This document shows positions 26,299 to 38,869 of a stretch of DNA of 64,000 nucleotides, one piece after another. The notes below the pieces were generated by a model, which ran no database searches, was not told the DNA's origin, and saw only the letters and a program-made list of their open reading frames with translations. Positions within the stretch are counted from its first letter, which is position 1; the number at the start of each line of letters is the position of its first letter. Source of the DNA: Paratinospora sagittata. Lineage: Eukaryota > Streptophyta > Magnoliopsida > Ranunculales > Menispermaceae. Location of the stretch: positions 18,700,438 to 18,764,437 of the forward strand of contig CM069598.1 of assembly GCA_035771175.1 (NCBI GenBank), given 5' to 3'. A program made the position numbers and the translations under genes.

Positions 26299-27171
26299 CT
26301 TATTCTGAGAAGAGGATCATCTGCGCCATCTGCGTAAGTGGTGCATGCATTCATCAATCTTTTCTACAATAGTGACTCGACCTGCATTATTCCATCCCTC
26401 TGTAACTGTTTCTTGATAATTTGGAATCTATGACCACACATCCTCAAACTTTGGTTATCTGGGGACTTTTTGGAAAAAGGAGTTCATCTGTTATGAGAGA
26501 GATGGGCCGGTGATCTGAGAACCAAAAATTCAGATTTTTGGGTCTAGGAGAAGGGAATAAACTCAGCCAATGTTGTGTGCAAAACCACCGATCCAACCTT
26601 TCAGCTATGTATTGATCTTCATCACGTTTATTATGCCAAGTAAATTTGGGTCCTGCGAAACCCAGGCCCTGCAGGCCGCTTGCCGCTATGGCCTAGCAGG
26701 ACCCCCCGATGGCTTTTAGGATCCGCCATGCTTCTCGTGATTGTACATGATCTCATAGAAATCTCCACCACAAACCTAAGGTAACTGTGAGAGGCCACTA
26801 AGTCGGGTTAGGAGGTCCCAAGATTGTTGTCGTGAAGGTTGCTCAGGGTGGCCATAAAACCCTGTGAAACGCCGAACTCTTCCTGGTATATTTGTAATCA
26901 TAGCATCAATGTCACCTTTGGAGAAAGATTGCACAGACAAACTGCAATTTGCTCTCCATAGTAACACGAGCCCTCCTTTAAATCCATCCCGCGCAACAAC
27001 GAAACAATAGTAAAAAAGTAACCTATTTTTTGTGAGTTATGCCTGAGCAGTAGTAGCTTTGGTCTCCATCAAGAATAGGATGTCGGGTTTTTCTAGTTGT
27101 ACTAAATTGTACAACGCTCAGAATGTCCGAGGGTTCCCGATCCCTCGGACATTCCATGCTAACATCTTCAT
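26299..27171 (-). pseudogene. LINE ORF2: apurinic-type endonuclease domain
   Basis: Starts MKMLAWNVRGIGNPRTF at 27171, followed by LVQLEKPDILFLMET, the WN..G and E motifs of the LINE endonuclease, then FKGGLVLLWRANCSLSVQSF and FTGFYGHPEQPSRQQSWDLL. Stops occur after PRTF and elsewhere. This nuclease would nick target DNA for target-primed reverse transcription; here it is broken. Confidence 0.8.
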
Positions 27172-27369
27172 TGGGACTGGAGAGGTTGGACATCTCTAAC
27201 CTCCGCTAAAGCTGGTTCTGGTCTTGAACTGAGGGAGTCCACGCACTGCTTCTTCCGTCTATCTATCACCTTCATTTAGCAACTCTTCAACAGGTTCCTT
27301 CCTCTTGCTTCAATCCTCAGCCATGGCACAGGCATTGAGGCTATTGGTAGGTGCTCTAGCCTTTCACTT

Positions 27370-28650
27370 TCACATGGCTTTCTTATGGAGTTGCTCTTTT
27401 TTTGCCACAAGGTCCTCCTGGGATAGCTGATTCTTCATCTTTGCATTGTTGTCCTCAGTATCGATGTCCATATCTTCAGTAATATTGACACCTAAGGTCA
27501 CATGTTTCAATAAGTTCCTTTGCATGGGGCTGGGTTTGATAGAATTACCGCCACATGTCAGCGCCAAGTCTTTTCCTTTATAGTTATGTTTGTTTTGTGT
27601 GGCAAGAATCCTGGGCTTCAGTAAGCAGATTTGACGGAGAGTCTAATACTCGCGACAATTTAGGACTTTCCATCAAGGTTTGATTCACTGAATCGATACG
27701 ATCTGCTGCATTAACAAGTTTCTGTTTGGGCTGGCAAAAATCTCTCTTGCTTTCCAAATTTGATTCGGAAGGTTTAGGTTGTGCTTCGTCATCTCCGGAA
27801 CTCGTGGTGTTGACCGTCACCGGCGCCAGATTAATCCAGCCATACTTTTTCGGCGAGTGTGATCCTCCTATATTGGCTCTAGTTTTCTTAGCATTTCTTG
27901 GCGGGCTATATGGCATAAAATCTACTCCGACCCTTAACCAAGAGCCAAACTGAATAAGGGAAAGGTGAGAGACGTCGTCTCCTCCCGTCTCCTTGCAACA
28001 GTCCTTGATTACATGGTTCATCATTCCACACCTGTAGCAAAAGTCGTTTAACTTCTCATATTTAGTGCCCACCCAGCAACACTGATCTTTGTCTTGGAGA
28101 GCTATCTTGAAGCCCCTTCGTAGAGGTTTCCTTGGGTCAAAAGCGATCCTCACCTTCATGAACCGTACCCAACATTCTCCATTATCTGCGGTATCAATAT
28201 CTAACACCTTCCCGATCTGTGTCCCTAAAGCAATCCCAATCTTCCTTGTCATAAAGACTAAAGGTAGATTGTGTAGTTAAACCCAAAAACTCACACTGGT
28301 AAATTCCATGGCCTTTGGTGGTACGAGGCTATTATTCTTTTCCAACAGTAGCAACTTTCGATCATAATTCCAGGGACTGTTACGTAACACCCTGTTCATA
28401 TCCCCTTCATTTTGGAACCGAAAAATGAAAAAGTTATCCCTTAGGAGTTTGATCTCCACGTTCTTCGTAAGGTTCCACATTTTCTTGATAACGTTCGTGA
28501 ATGATTCTTTCACCGCCAATTTGTCTTGTAAGACTTTGCCAACCATGCAATGGTTAAGCAATCATCCACCTTCCTTCATGAGTTCTCCTTCAATCTTGAA
28601 GGTATCATTCTCTTCCTCCGAGCAACTTAATCCCACAGTGTCAAACTAAT
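27370..28650 (-). pseudogene. LINE ORF1-like protein (DUF4283 plus CCHC zinc knuckle)
   Basis: The segment 28561-28277 reads VIKKMWNLTKNVEIKLLRDN and FQNEGDMNRVLRNSPWNYD (DUF4283-like). After a stop replacing one codon of the frame, the same frame continues in 28252-27584 with MTRKIGIALGTQIGKVLDID and the knuckle FCYRCGMMNHVIKDC (CX2CX4HX4C). A frameshift leads to 27567-27370. Such proteins precede ORF2 in plant L1 elements and are thought to bind RNA. The single in-frame stop after VSFWV is a simple nonsense change. Confidence 0.8.
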
Positions 28651-31600
28651 ACCATAATTTCACTTCAATATCAAGAGACTTGCTTCCTACATGGCGCAAA
28701 AATGTATTTGATAGACAATCAAGTTAAAAATGCTCTCTAATGCTTCCATTCATTTTGATAAGATGTTAAATATATATATATATATATTTTCACTTTTACT
28801 TTTTCACTTTTCTTTTTTACTTATTTAAACCAAACAATATCCCTCGTAAAAAATAATATATATAATAAATTTTTAAAAAATAAAAAGAAAACTACATATT
28901 CTCTTTAATTAATGAAATATAGTTTTCCCTTCATTTAATTTGTTACCCTTTTTTTTGAATTATTTAAAAATAAATTTACAATACAAGTTTTCAAAAAAAG
29001 AAAAGAAAAAAGATAAAACCAAATCAATAAATATTTTAAAAATAAAATAATTTTAACTTGAAGGCTTGTAATTTTTATTTAATTATATTTATTCTTTTTG
29101 TTTAAAAAATTAAAACAATAATAAAAGTTAAAATAATGGGTAAAAATATTTGTTGAGTTCAAGTTTTTATTCTTTTAATTTAAATTTTTTATTCTAATTT
29201 ATGTTAATAGAATTCAAACTTGGGAGATAACAAATCAAAATACGAGTACTGCAAGCAATAAAAATTATATTACAAAGTTGTTATTCTTGTATTTTTAAAG
29301 TATATATTATGTTTTAATTAAAAAAATTAAAATAAAAGATAAAAATAAAAGTATATGGCACAAATATCTTTACATATTCTTTTAATCTTAAAATACTTAT
29401 TTCCTATTATTTTAAAAAAAGTTAGAATTAAAGGGTAAAAAATTGAAAATACAAAGTACAAAAGCTGTTCAATTTAATATCTTAAACTTTATTAATTATA
29501 ATTTTTTTGTAAGTTAATATTTTATTTTCTTATATTTTGAGAAAATTAAAATAGAGCGTAATACATTATTTTTTAGAAGAGGAAAATGTAGAAATAAAAG
29601 AAGAGGAAGAGACAGAAGTTGTGTTTTTTAACTTTTTATTTTGTGCCAAATTTATTTTAATTTTTGAGCCAATTATTTTTTACATTTTTTTTGGACAAAA
29701 TAAAATAATTTATTTGTTGAGTTAACGATAGATGACTGTTGAACAGGGCATTTGAAAATAGACGGTCATATTAACAACTTCTATTTTTTTTTTTTGTTAC
29801 CTCAATTTGATAGTAAAGGATAATAGTTACATTGAAGAAAAATATTTTACCTAAATATTTATTTATCTTACTTAACATTAGATTTTTTTCATAATTTATA
29901 TTTGTATTAAAGATGGTCTTACCGACGGCGTTTCCATCAAATCCCGAAGATTATGCCATTCCACTTGTGTGGTCTTTTTGTTTTTTTTATGGACATTCCA
30001 CTTGTTACAATCAGCTTAAATTTTGGTGGCCCAATATAATAAATACTCTTTATCGTAAGATTAGAAAATTATATATTGCTTGTCACACCCTTTGGTCCAA
30101 TTTTCACACACAGCACATATATTAGTCTATTTCTTTTATCAAGATTAAAAATAAATAAAAAATAAAAACGTAGTAAAGATAATCATAATTAGCCTTTTGA
30201 ATGCTTTCGATCTCAACAAATATGACTGTATTTTCCTTGACTTTTAAATGTCATGAAAGTGAGGCAACCTATACCTAATGTCAATGCCTTTATCAATATC
30301 AATGTTAAAGGTATATCTTGAGCTTCAATTTTAACTTTATATTATTTGTACTTTACCTATTATATATATATATATATATTCATTTATTTTTTTCTATTAT
30401 TTTTAAAGTTTATTGATTGGCTCTAGTAAAAGGCATTTAATGCCCACCGCGTTTTGATCACAGCATGAAAGTTACATATCAAAACGAATTAATATTTTAA
30501 AGATCAATATTATTCCAATTACAAAAAGAAAAATGCTTTTTCGTGTATGAAACCGAGCACCAAAAATAGAACATCCAATATGTGAAATATATCCACATCA
30601 GGTAATTTCCTATTCAAAAGCGTGACATATATCCACATCAGCTAATTTTCTATTCAAAAAAGGTTCCCGCATATTACCAAAATAGAAGTTTATTCAATCA
30701 TTTTTTATATTGGCAGAGGAGAGAAAAAACACAAAATAAAAAGGAAGTTAACATAAAAAAGAGAAATGTAAATTAGTATTTTAATTAAAATAATATTATT
30801 ACTATTTTAAAAATAATAATGAAATTAATATTTTAATAAAATAATAAAGTATAATTTGTTAAAAAGTGATGGTGCAAGATTTGACTAACACTAGTAGACA
30901 ATGAGGTGGAGGGAGCATGCTGATTTGGAACTCGTCGGAATGCTGAAAAAATCGTCGGAGGTTGATTATTTGAGAGAGGAAAAATAAGAGAATACAAATT
31001 ATCGTAAGGAATACCGGTGGGATCTCGACCAAAGACTTTCCAATGCCTAAGTTAATTTAGAGTTCTGTGGAGTTAGTAGTACTGAACTGAGTCGAGAATT
31101 GCTTAGAGTTGCTTACTTCCTCCTTAGGGTTGTAGTCTTTTTATAGAGAGGGCTTAAGGTCTTTGGCCTTGTAGTCGTGTTGTTGTAGAATTAGGAATCC
31201 AAATCGTGCTGAGAGAGCATGTTTAATTCTTAGTAGAATTAGAAAGATTTGGTCCAATCCTTATAAGATTATGATGACTTATCAGCTTTTTAGTCAAAGT
31301 AGTAGAGTTTTAAGTCTTATCAGAGTCGAATTAGGAGTAGATCCCGAACTTATCACAGTGGATCACGCCTTATTTCTATCTGATCGGGTGTTCCGTCGTC
31401 ATCCGTTTAGAAGTCAGATATCCCAATCATTCTATCTGCTTGATACCGAGTATATGATCTGTAAGGAGGTCGGTAGATAGTGGTCGGTAATCCATGATAT
31501 GGTATGCCAACCTGGTGCTCTTTAATGTTGACTTGGCAAATATTGTGAATAATACATTCATTTGGTCGGTAGTGTCACACCCCAGTACACAGCACACCGC

Positions 31601-32175
31601 AGTGTCTATGTACACGGTTGGATAGATCCATATTTTCTACCCAGAACAAGTCGATATATTGACCGGGTACGTGTTACGTCTTATTGGGCAAGACTAACAT
31701 GGCTGACGTGTCTATATTCGGTATATGCTTTAACAAAAAGTAATAAAATTATTTTTTTAATAAATTTTATTTAAATCTATATTTTTAATAAAATAGTAAA
31801 ATTAATGTTTTAATAAAAATTCAAATTAATGTTTTAATAAAATAATAAAATTTATATTTTAATAAAGTAATAAATTTATATTTTAATAAAAATAGTAAAT
31901 TAATATTTTTATTACAAGATGGAACCGCTGAATCTACCAACTAGTGTACTCTTGTTGTATAGACTTATTGTTAAAAGCTTTTGGTGGTGAGATTAGAATT
32001 TTTTATTTTATTTTTTTGGTAAAAGTACTACAAACTTATACTTTAGGCCTTAAGAAGAAAAGGTTAAACCTTCCGGCTCTTCCCACAAAAAAAAGGCTAT
32101 TTTTTTCTTCTTGTTAAAAAGGGAGAGAAAAAAAAAAACGTGGCTCTTTTTTCTTCGTGTTAAAAAGAGAAAGAA
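28651..32175. other. Intergenic region, AT-rich, probable retroelement scraps
   Basis: No gene supported. TA runs at 28768-28787 and 30360-30379. A very AT-rich phrase of the type TAATATTTTAATAAA recurs at about 30770-30860 and 31741-31920 (and again near the right window edge). The segment 30900-31780 is more GC-balanced, with a minus-strand TATA-like TATAAAAA at 31145-31138 and TGTCACACCCC at 31573, suggesting decayed LTR material without clear limits. Confidence 0.5.
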
Positions 32176-32660
32176 TGTCACACCCTGCCTGGATGCACCT
32201 AAATTGGTGGAACACTCACGAATGAGGCACGAATGCATTATAACAATAACCGAGTGCACAGAAACATAATGGAGTACAAATCTAATTATATTAATTTCAA
32301 AATGTATTTTTGTACATAAAATAGTAAAGGTAACATCCTCTCAAAATTCTCAATGAATAAACAAAGGGTTATAAAATGTGCGCCCAAAAACCTCTACCCA
32401 GTCGACCCTAATCTCCTGAAAAAAATTAGATAACAACAGGATGAACTATTGCCCAGTGGGTAAAATAGTTTGTGAATATAATAATTAATAAAAGAAACTT
32501 CATAATCAAATATCACATAAACATATCATAGCATCATAATCAATACAACATGTATGTATGCATGACACCGTCTCGTAATGTTTCCATGATTGTATGGCGT
32601 CTGAGTTTATGTATAAATGTCCATTCCCAAGTAAAGTCAGATTCTCATTGTACTTTTCTT
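32176..32660 (-). mobile_element. Family Y LTR fragment, 3' end, inverted
   Basis: Starts TGTCACACCCTGCCTGG, the reverse complement of the 3' end of the solo LTR at 55786-57218 (CCAGGCAGGGTGTGACA). Further blocks also match in order, including the one reading GGGTAAAATAGTT and the one reading CCGTCTCGTAATG. Homology fades near 32660, so the 5' half of the LTR is missing. Confidence 0.75.
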
Positions 32661-32776
32661 TTATTTCTTAATTTTTTGTTGAACTATCTATAATAGAAAA
32701 ATTTATCCCAAAATAAAAAAAGAAAAAACCCTTCTCTTGAGCCTAAAGAAGAGAGGGGTTCATATATATGTTTAGT

Positions 32777-32778
<2 letters not shown>

Positions 32779-32817
<39 letters not shown>
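32779..32817. repeat. (AT)n microsatellite
   Basis: Uninterrupted AT dinucleotide tract of about 39 bp. Confidence 0.95.
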
Positions 32818-32820
<3 letters not shown>

Positions 32821-34450
32821 GATAAGTTGAGTTTTAGTTGTTAGTTTACATGCTAATTTCATAGGTTTTTAGGTGCATTTAGCTAGTTTTTAGATATATT
32901 TGCATTAATTGTTCATATTTAGTGTTTAAGGTCCATTTAGATGTTTTTATGAGTTTTTGAAGTTAGTTATAGGATTTTCTTGAATAAAATGTATTAGGCT
33001 AGCTTAGAAAAATATTCATGATTTTTAGGTATTTTTCCTTAAGTCATTAGCATCATTTTCATGTTAATAATCTTGCATTTTACATGTTAATACATATATT
33101 GCATATAGATTTTTATCACTTGATTAATTTAGATTATTTACTTGTGTTTTTGTGTTTTGTTTTGTAGGTGAATAAGGAGCTTCAAAGTAGTGCAAATGAG
33201 GCTCACAATAGGCCAAGAACAAGTCAAGAATATGCTCAAGAAGTCGACCACAAGCCAAGAGCAAAATGCACAAAACGTGTGCATTTTTCATTTTGGGCAC
33301 CACGGGGCCGTTGGGAATGTATATGTGTGTGTTTTTGGCATTTTTGAAATGTTTTGGATGGCCAATTTGGGTAATTTCGCCCACACTTATATATAAGCTC
33401 ACTTAGGGTTTGTTTTAGATATTAGAGACCATTAGATACAATTAGAATAGATTAGAATAGGTTAGGTTTAGAATAGAAATGAGGTAAGAAGAAACAATTG
33501 AAGAAGAGAATTGCATATTGAAGGAGCTTAAAGAAGGAGATCATCTTGTCAAGGGGGTTTCTAATTTGATTTCTTCTTTTAATTTGTGATGATGAACACT
33601 TCTTTAACTTTCATTCTTATCTTAATGGATTTGAGTATGAGCTAAACATTTCATCTAACGATTTGATGAATCTATATTTTGATATTATGAATTAATATTT
33701 TTAAGTGTCATTTGATTGATTCTATTGATTTATTTATATTTTTCTGATCTTAATGCTTTCAAATCTCTTGCCAATTTTTGAATAGACTTAGAATCTACCA
33801 CCCGAGAGGGGGGATTTTGAATTGGAATGAGAAGAACATGACCTAGAAAATTTATGTTGAGTTGGAAAACCCGTAAATTCTTATGAAGTTGCTAAAAAGA
33901 ATCATAGATCTTAATAGATTTTCTATTGTGTTGGTTTTATGACTTGGGAGAGCGAAACTAGTACTTTAGGATTATAAATTCAATTTATGAGGGAATTAGA
34001 TGAATTGAGATTCTTGACTTATAAATTAATGGATTAATCAATGATGCATATGTTTTAGAAAATCATAAGTGATAAATATAGTGAAATCATATGCCTAGAA
34101 CTATCCATCCATTGATTTTTCTCCTGTTTATATTAGATTTACTTAATTTTGTTTGATTTGGTTCAATTTACTCTTTCAACAATTAATTCATCACAGTTTG
34201 GTCACTTAGATAAAATCAAGATTATAGTAGTTTTGAGCATTTTTAACAATTAAATTAACTATCTCTGAGGACTATATCCAACTCAGCTTGGGATTATAAC
34301 AACTTGACAATCGTATACTTACGATACAAATATTTACGATCACTAATGTAAAACTATATTCATTCTATTTTCACTGCAAATTACTTGGATGATGCACCAA
34401 GGTAATAGGAGCAGTATTAATAACACTCATTTTCAACGTATATTGGATGT
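32818..34450 (+). mobile_element. Putative degraded LTR retrotransposon leader/LTR fragment
   Basis: A promoter-like TATATAAG at 33390-33397 is followed by a leader-like, A/G-rich stretch. Near 34260-34330 the phrases CTCTGAGGACTATA and GACAATCGTATACTTACG resemble the region just after the LTR of many plant Ty3/gypsy elements. No coding domain or clear LTR boundary is seen, so this is inference. Short ORFs at 33124-33402 are not credible genes. Confidence 0.35.
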
Positions 34451-34632
34451 CCTTGAATCAAATCGTCAGCATAAGAATCGAGGACATCTAACGTAACGTA
34501 CATATATATAGAGTTATGTGCTAAAACTATTACTAAATAATATACACTTGTAATTTTCCTCTCTACTTTTCAATATAAATTGTACACATTTAATTTGTCG
34601 TAGTTCAAATCTACTCAAAGTAAGGTTGGAAG

Positions 34633-35082
34633 TAGGGGTGTTCACAGGTTGAGTTAGGTCGGATTGAGGTCAAATACTAACCTAACCAAATCAAGTTGGG
34701 TTGTAAAAATTTTAAACCAACCAAACTCAGTAGGACCCTAAATCCAACCCAACCCAACCCAATAACTTCGGGTTGGCCTACTTCAATGTATTGATTCTAA
34801 ATTCTCATTTTCTAAGCTAATTTTTAAGTCAAATATAAATATAAATATAATTTCAAATAATATTTTTATTCATGAGATTTTATTTGATCCAATAATAATA
34901 GTTGACTCTAATAAAAATACTAATTAAAGAAATACTTAATATTCTTGATTAGTTCGGGTTAACTCGGGTTGATCAGGTTAATTTGTAAAATTTTAACCCA
35001 ACTCAAATTTGATCAGGTTGCTACTTCTTAACCCAACCCAATCCAATTTAATATAAAAACCCAATTAGGATGAACACCCCTA
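34633..35082. mobile_element. hAT MITE, 450 bp, perfect ends and target duplication
   Basis: The terminal inverted repeat is TAGGGGTGTTCA (34633-34644) with exact complement TGAACACCCCTA (35071-35082). Flanks are GTTGGAAG on both sides (34625-34632 and 35083-35090), a perfect 8-bp duplication. These are defining features of hAT elements. The interior is rich in CCAACCCAACCC and its inverse, with no ORF. Perfect flanks suggest recent movement relative to others here. Confidence 0.92.
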
Positions 35083-35090
35083 GTTGGAAG

Positions 35091-35469
35091 AAACGTTTTT
35101 CTATGCGGACAATTATTAGTCAAAAATACATTTATAATGTGTAATAATTATACATATACATACACATACATACATATATATATATCATGCCTCCAATTAA
35201 TTTTTTCTTTTCTTTTTGGTCTATTGGGGTTGGCTATTGCTTATAGTATGGAAGACATAATTAGTGTATAACACTCAATATATAATTAGTATAATCAATT
35301 TGCAATTAGATCATTACTACTTATTAATGTGTAACAAATGCTCCATATATTGTGACACATATATATATTATGATTGCACATTGCGATTTTACTAGATGTT
35401 GCAATAGCAGAAGTCATGTCATGATCAGCTTATATTTAAAAATAAAAATAAAAATCCTTTTATTGCTTA

Positions 35470-35518
<49 letters not shown>

Positions 35519-35912
35519 GAAAAATACTGCAAAGCAGCTTATACAAGATACAAAAGAAAGTACATAAGAGAGAGAAGAATTCCTACATCCCGATAATTGG
35601 GTCAAAATCCCATGCACACTGACTACATCTAAAATGACTCTCACCATATATATGAAATATTTCATTATATGCTTTCCTGCAAAATTCATATATTTTTGGT
35701 TGGTCTTCAAAATTTAATTAATAGAACAGAGCCTCCAATATATATATATATATATAAATTATTTATTTGTAGTTCTGGAAGAAATAACTTTTGTTCCTGC
35801 AGCCTCCTAATTTTTCGCTGTTGTCAATAGTGCAGAAAAATGCACCCATCAAAACCTATTATAACAAGAAGCATACACACAAATAAAATAGTTAGTGTTC
35901 TCATCAGTTAAC

Positions 35913-35954
<42 letters not shown>

Positions 35955-37018
35955 TATTATAATAAAAATACTTCACTGTCATTTTTGAAAACTGTAATTT
36001 ACCTAATCTTCCTCTTCCTCCGCTTCTATTTTTTAAGCTACTTTACATTCAATTTATCTTTTCCATCTTTAGTAATCTTATTATTTTACTGGTTTCTTTT
36101 TACCCTCTTTCCATTTATAAACAAAAGACATGTTTAGTTATTTAATATAAACAATATTAATGGGTATATTTAGCATAATAATGATAATAATATTAAGTAC
36201 ATATCTTTCATTGAAATTTTAATTAATAAAAAACAAGTTCAATGCAGGTGCAGACAAGTTAGTATATATACATTATAATACATGGCACATAGGTGCAGAT
36301 AAGTTAGTATATATACATTATAATACATGACACGTACATTATAAGTGAATACAAGGGGGTTGAAAATTACAAAAAAAAAAAGAAAAAAGAAAGAAAGAGA
36401 GAGAGCTAAAAATAGAAAATAAAACCCGGCACTGCCCAGGTCGTGCTGCAATGTTTTAAATAAGCCTTATATTTAGTAAGATTACAAACAAAATCTTTTA
36501 GTGCCTTATTACCAAATTATTCATAAAAGTATTTTTTTTATATAAATTTATTTGACAGTTTTATATAGAAGAGTAGTGAGTAATTTAAAAATTTATAATA
36601 AAAGGTAACAAATTGTCGTTAAAGTTTTGGCTTTACATACGTACATATATACATTCATAAATATTTTTATTTAAAAATAAGGTCCCCTAGCTATTTACAC
36701 TATATGTTAATAATAGAGTTAGAACTAGACCTAAACTAACAAGATGAACAAGATAATTAGAAAAATAAAGGGGAGGAAAAAATGAATTCATATAGCCGAC
36801 TCTATTTAATTAAAAAAATACTTAATTAAATTGAGTTGAATATTTAAAATGGGACATTTCATATAATGGCCTAATTTTAATAATATACTTCATATTTCTT
36901 ATTCTATAGGTCCTACTTTCAAAAAAAAAAATATTCAACTACTATTCTATAGGTATATACTAGTATTTGCACTAAAAGAAAAGTGACTATTTGACTTTTT
37001 CACATCCGTAAAAAACCT
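35091..37018. other. Intergenic region downstream of the X8 gene
   Basis: No gene supported. Long TA tracts at 35471-35514 and about 35919-35952, shorter at 35738-35756. A near-perfect direct repeat of about 38 bp containing AGTTAGTATATATACATT sits at 36256-36290 and 36302-36330. ORFs over the TA tracts (YIYIYI proteins) are artefacts. Confidence 0.55.
35471..35514. repeat. (TA)22 microsatellite
   Basis: A 44-bp TA dinucleotide tract. Confidence 0.95.
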
Positions 37019-37096
37019 TTTATATATTGAATAATCTCCTGTTAAAAATATAAAAATTTGTGCTATACAAACTTTTATTATGGTCTTGGAACTTAC

Positions 37097-38741
37097 TTGG
37101 GTCTACTGTGACTAGCATGGCAGTCCCTCCAAAATCGCACGTGCCACCAGCGGCTTTAGTCCTCTGCCAATAGCTATTGAAAGCATAGGAAGCATGTGCA
37201 AATAGTGTAGTGGGTTTATAGCATGACCCATTGGGTTGAATCGACCCACAATCCGCTCCGGACCAGCAAGCATAGTCCATGGCCTCTTGAATAATCGGGT
37301 CGGGCACAGTAGGTTTAGCAACACACCATAGAGTTAAATGAGGACCCTTATGAGGAGGTGGTGGCACAAGTGGTGGAGGGTACACAACTGGTGGCAAGAA
37401 CACCGGTGGATTAGGAAGGAACCCTGGTGGGCTTGGAAAATAAATTGGTGGGCCAGGCCCATATTCTGGTGGATTTGGCACTGATCCTGGTGGATTTGTT
37501 CCATAACCCGGTGAACTCGGAATGTTACCAGGTGGGTTGAATCCATACTCTGGTGAACCCGGAATGTTACCAGGTGGGTTGGATCCATACTCTGGTGAAC
37601 CCGGGATACTACTAGGTGGGGTAGGCACTATACCAGGTGGGCTTAAACCGTACTCCGGTGAACCTGGGATATTACTAGGTGGGCTCGGTACAACACTAGG
37701 TGGGTTCGACCCAGATTCCGGTGGACTAGGGACATATAAAGGGGTACCTGGTGAAATCTCCGGTGTGCCAGGCACAAATGATGGGGTACCCGGACTGGTC
37801 TCTGGTGGGCTAGGCCCATACCATGGTGGGCTTGGGCTTGGTCTTGGAGAGCTTGTTGGTGGGCTAGTGCCGACTCCCGTTGGGCTCGGAGGTGGGCTTA
37901 GGGTTGGGAAATTGGGAGCAGGATTGTAAGTGTAAAATGGGGATGGAGGTGAAGGGTAGGTCCCTGGGGTTGGCACTGTTGTAGAAGGGGGTTGTGGGGC
38001 AGAAGGGGGATTTTCGCAAAAGGGAGGGGCATTTTGGGGAAGTGAAACTGGGCCTAGGGATTCAAATGGGGGTAAAGAGAAAGGGGAACTTACGTAGGGT
38101 TGGCTGTTGGCAGAATACGAGAGAGTACCAATGCCATCATAGTGCTTCAAATGTTTTAATCTCTTTGTTGTTCTTGGATTGTTATGATTTTGGGAGGCCT
38201 TTAGTGTTTGCTTTGATACTCTTGCCTCTGCTTCACAATAGAACACATCACAAAAGAACTCATAAGAACACAAAAATAAATTTATACAAATTATGAATTA
38301 TTCAATTTGATATGTCAAACCAATGGTAATTTGTGGCCATTGGATTATGGACAATATTAAAATCATGAAATTTCTGAAGAAAAATGATGGGTCTTAACAT
38401 TTAAGCCCAAATATGAAAAAAAAATGATCAAAATCAATGGCCAAGATTTATTAATGAACCATGTGAGAATAGAATACTTGTTGAAGCCAAATAGCAAGGA
38501 ATCCTAGCAAGTTTGCGGTGGAAGACAAAACCCATTGCATACAAAGATACTCTAACTAAGTTGCTCTCTAATTTTTGAAGAGCAAATGCACAATAGCACC
38601 AAATGGGTCAAAATAATAAACCAAACTGAAATGAATTAGTGTAGAAAATTTACCAGATTGAATGAAAATGGTGGCTGCAATGGAGAAGAGATAGATGAGT
38701 ACTGCAAAGTGAAACCATATGCAATGTTTTCTTAGCTTCAT
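37097..38741 (-). CDS. Secreted proline-rich protein with X8 (CBM43) domain; last exon not found
   Basis: Exon 1 is 38741-38654 (MKLRKHCIWFHFAVLIYLFS..., a signal peptide), donor CTG|GTAAAT. Exon 2 is 38227-37097, acceptor GAAGCAG|AGG, in frame as ...QS-E-ARVSKQTLKAS. Exon 2 begins with a basic stretch, then a ~230-residue P/S/G/Y-rich region with repeats such as PGSPEYGFNPPGNI and SPPESGSNPP, then the X8 domain: LWCVAKPTVPDPIIQEAMDY, ACWSGADCGSIQPNGSCY, ASYAFNSYWQRTK and GTCDFGGTAMLVTVDP. X8 domains bind beta-1,3-glucan (callose); many members sit at plasmodesmata or in the wall, some with GPI anchors. A consensus donor (CCAA|GTAAGT) ends exon 2 in the serine codon where X8 genes usually have an intron. 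The final exon with the last cysteine is not identified; one acceptor near 37035 gives an unrelated tail. Family is firm, exact 3' end is not. Confidence 0.85.
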
Positions 38742-38798
38742 TAGTTTTTTCAACTGCTTTTACCAACTATACAAAGCCCTCCTGAACTTCCCCTTCTT

Positions 38799-38866
38799 TT
38801 TCTTCTTCTTCTTATTGCTCTCCTACTACTATTTGTGTTGGTGGTTCTGCCCTCCACTCTATATAG
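38799..38866 (-). promoter_or_regulatory. Core promoter of the X8 gene
   Basis: CTATATAG at 38859-38866 lies about 118 bases upstream of the ATG on the minus strand; an AAGAAGAAG-type purine run (plus-strand TTC repeat, 38799-38823) in between is a likely leader. Confidence 0.5.
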
Positions 38867-38869
38867 CAG

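Larger units (their letters stand above)
20175..28650 (-). mobile_element. Decayed L1-type LINE, interrupted by an LTR-like insert
   Basis: Read on the minus strand, the order is that of plant L1 LINEs: an ORF1-like protein with CCHC knuckle (28650-27370), endonuclease (27171-26299), reverse transcriptase (26298-24641), zinc-binding RT C-terminal region (24640-23794), then RNase H (20908-20222) and a poly(A) tail seen as a 19-base T run at 20175-20193. A separate element (20909-23793) splits it. Without the insert it is about 5.6 kb, near full length. Several stops and frameshifts are visible, so it is dead. The 5' limit is approximate; no clear target duplication was found. Confidence 0.85.

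Noticed and set aside
31573..31780. Another LTR starting TGTCACACCCC
   Set aside because: Only the first bases resemble the LTR ends here; no second boundary or matching copy was found, so it is mentioned only as possible debris.
35352..36137. ORFs with long YIYIYI stretches
   Set aside because: They are translations of TA microsatellites.
37522..37929. 135-codon plus-strand glycine-rich ORF
   Set aside because: Antisense shadow of the proline-rich part of the X8 gene.
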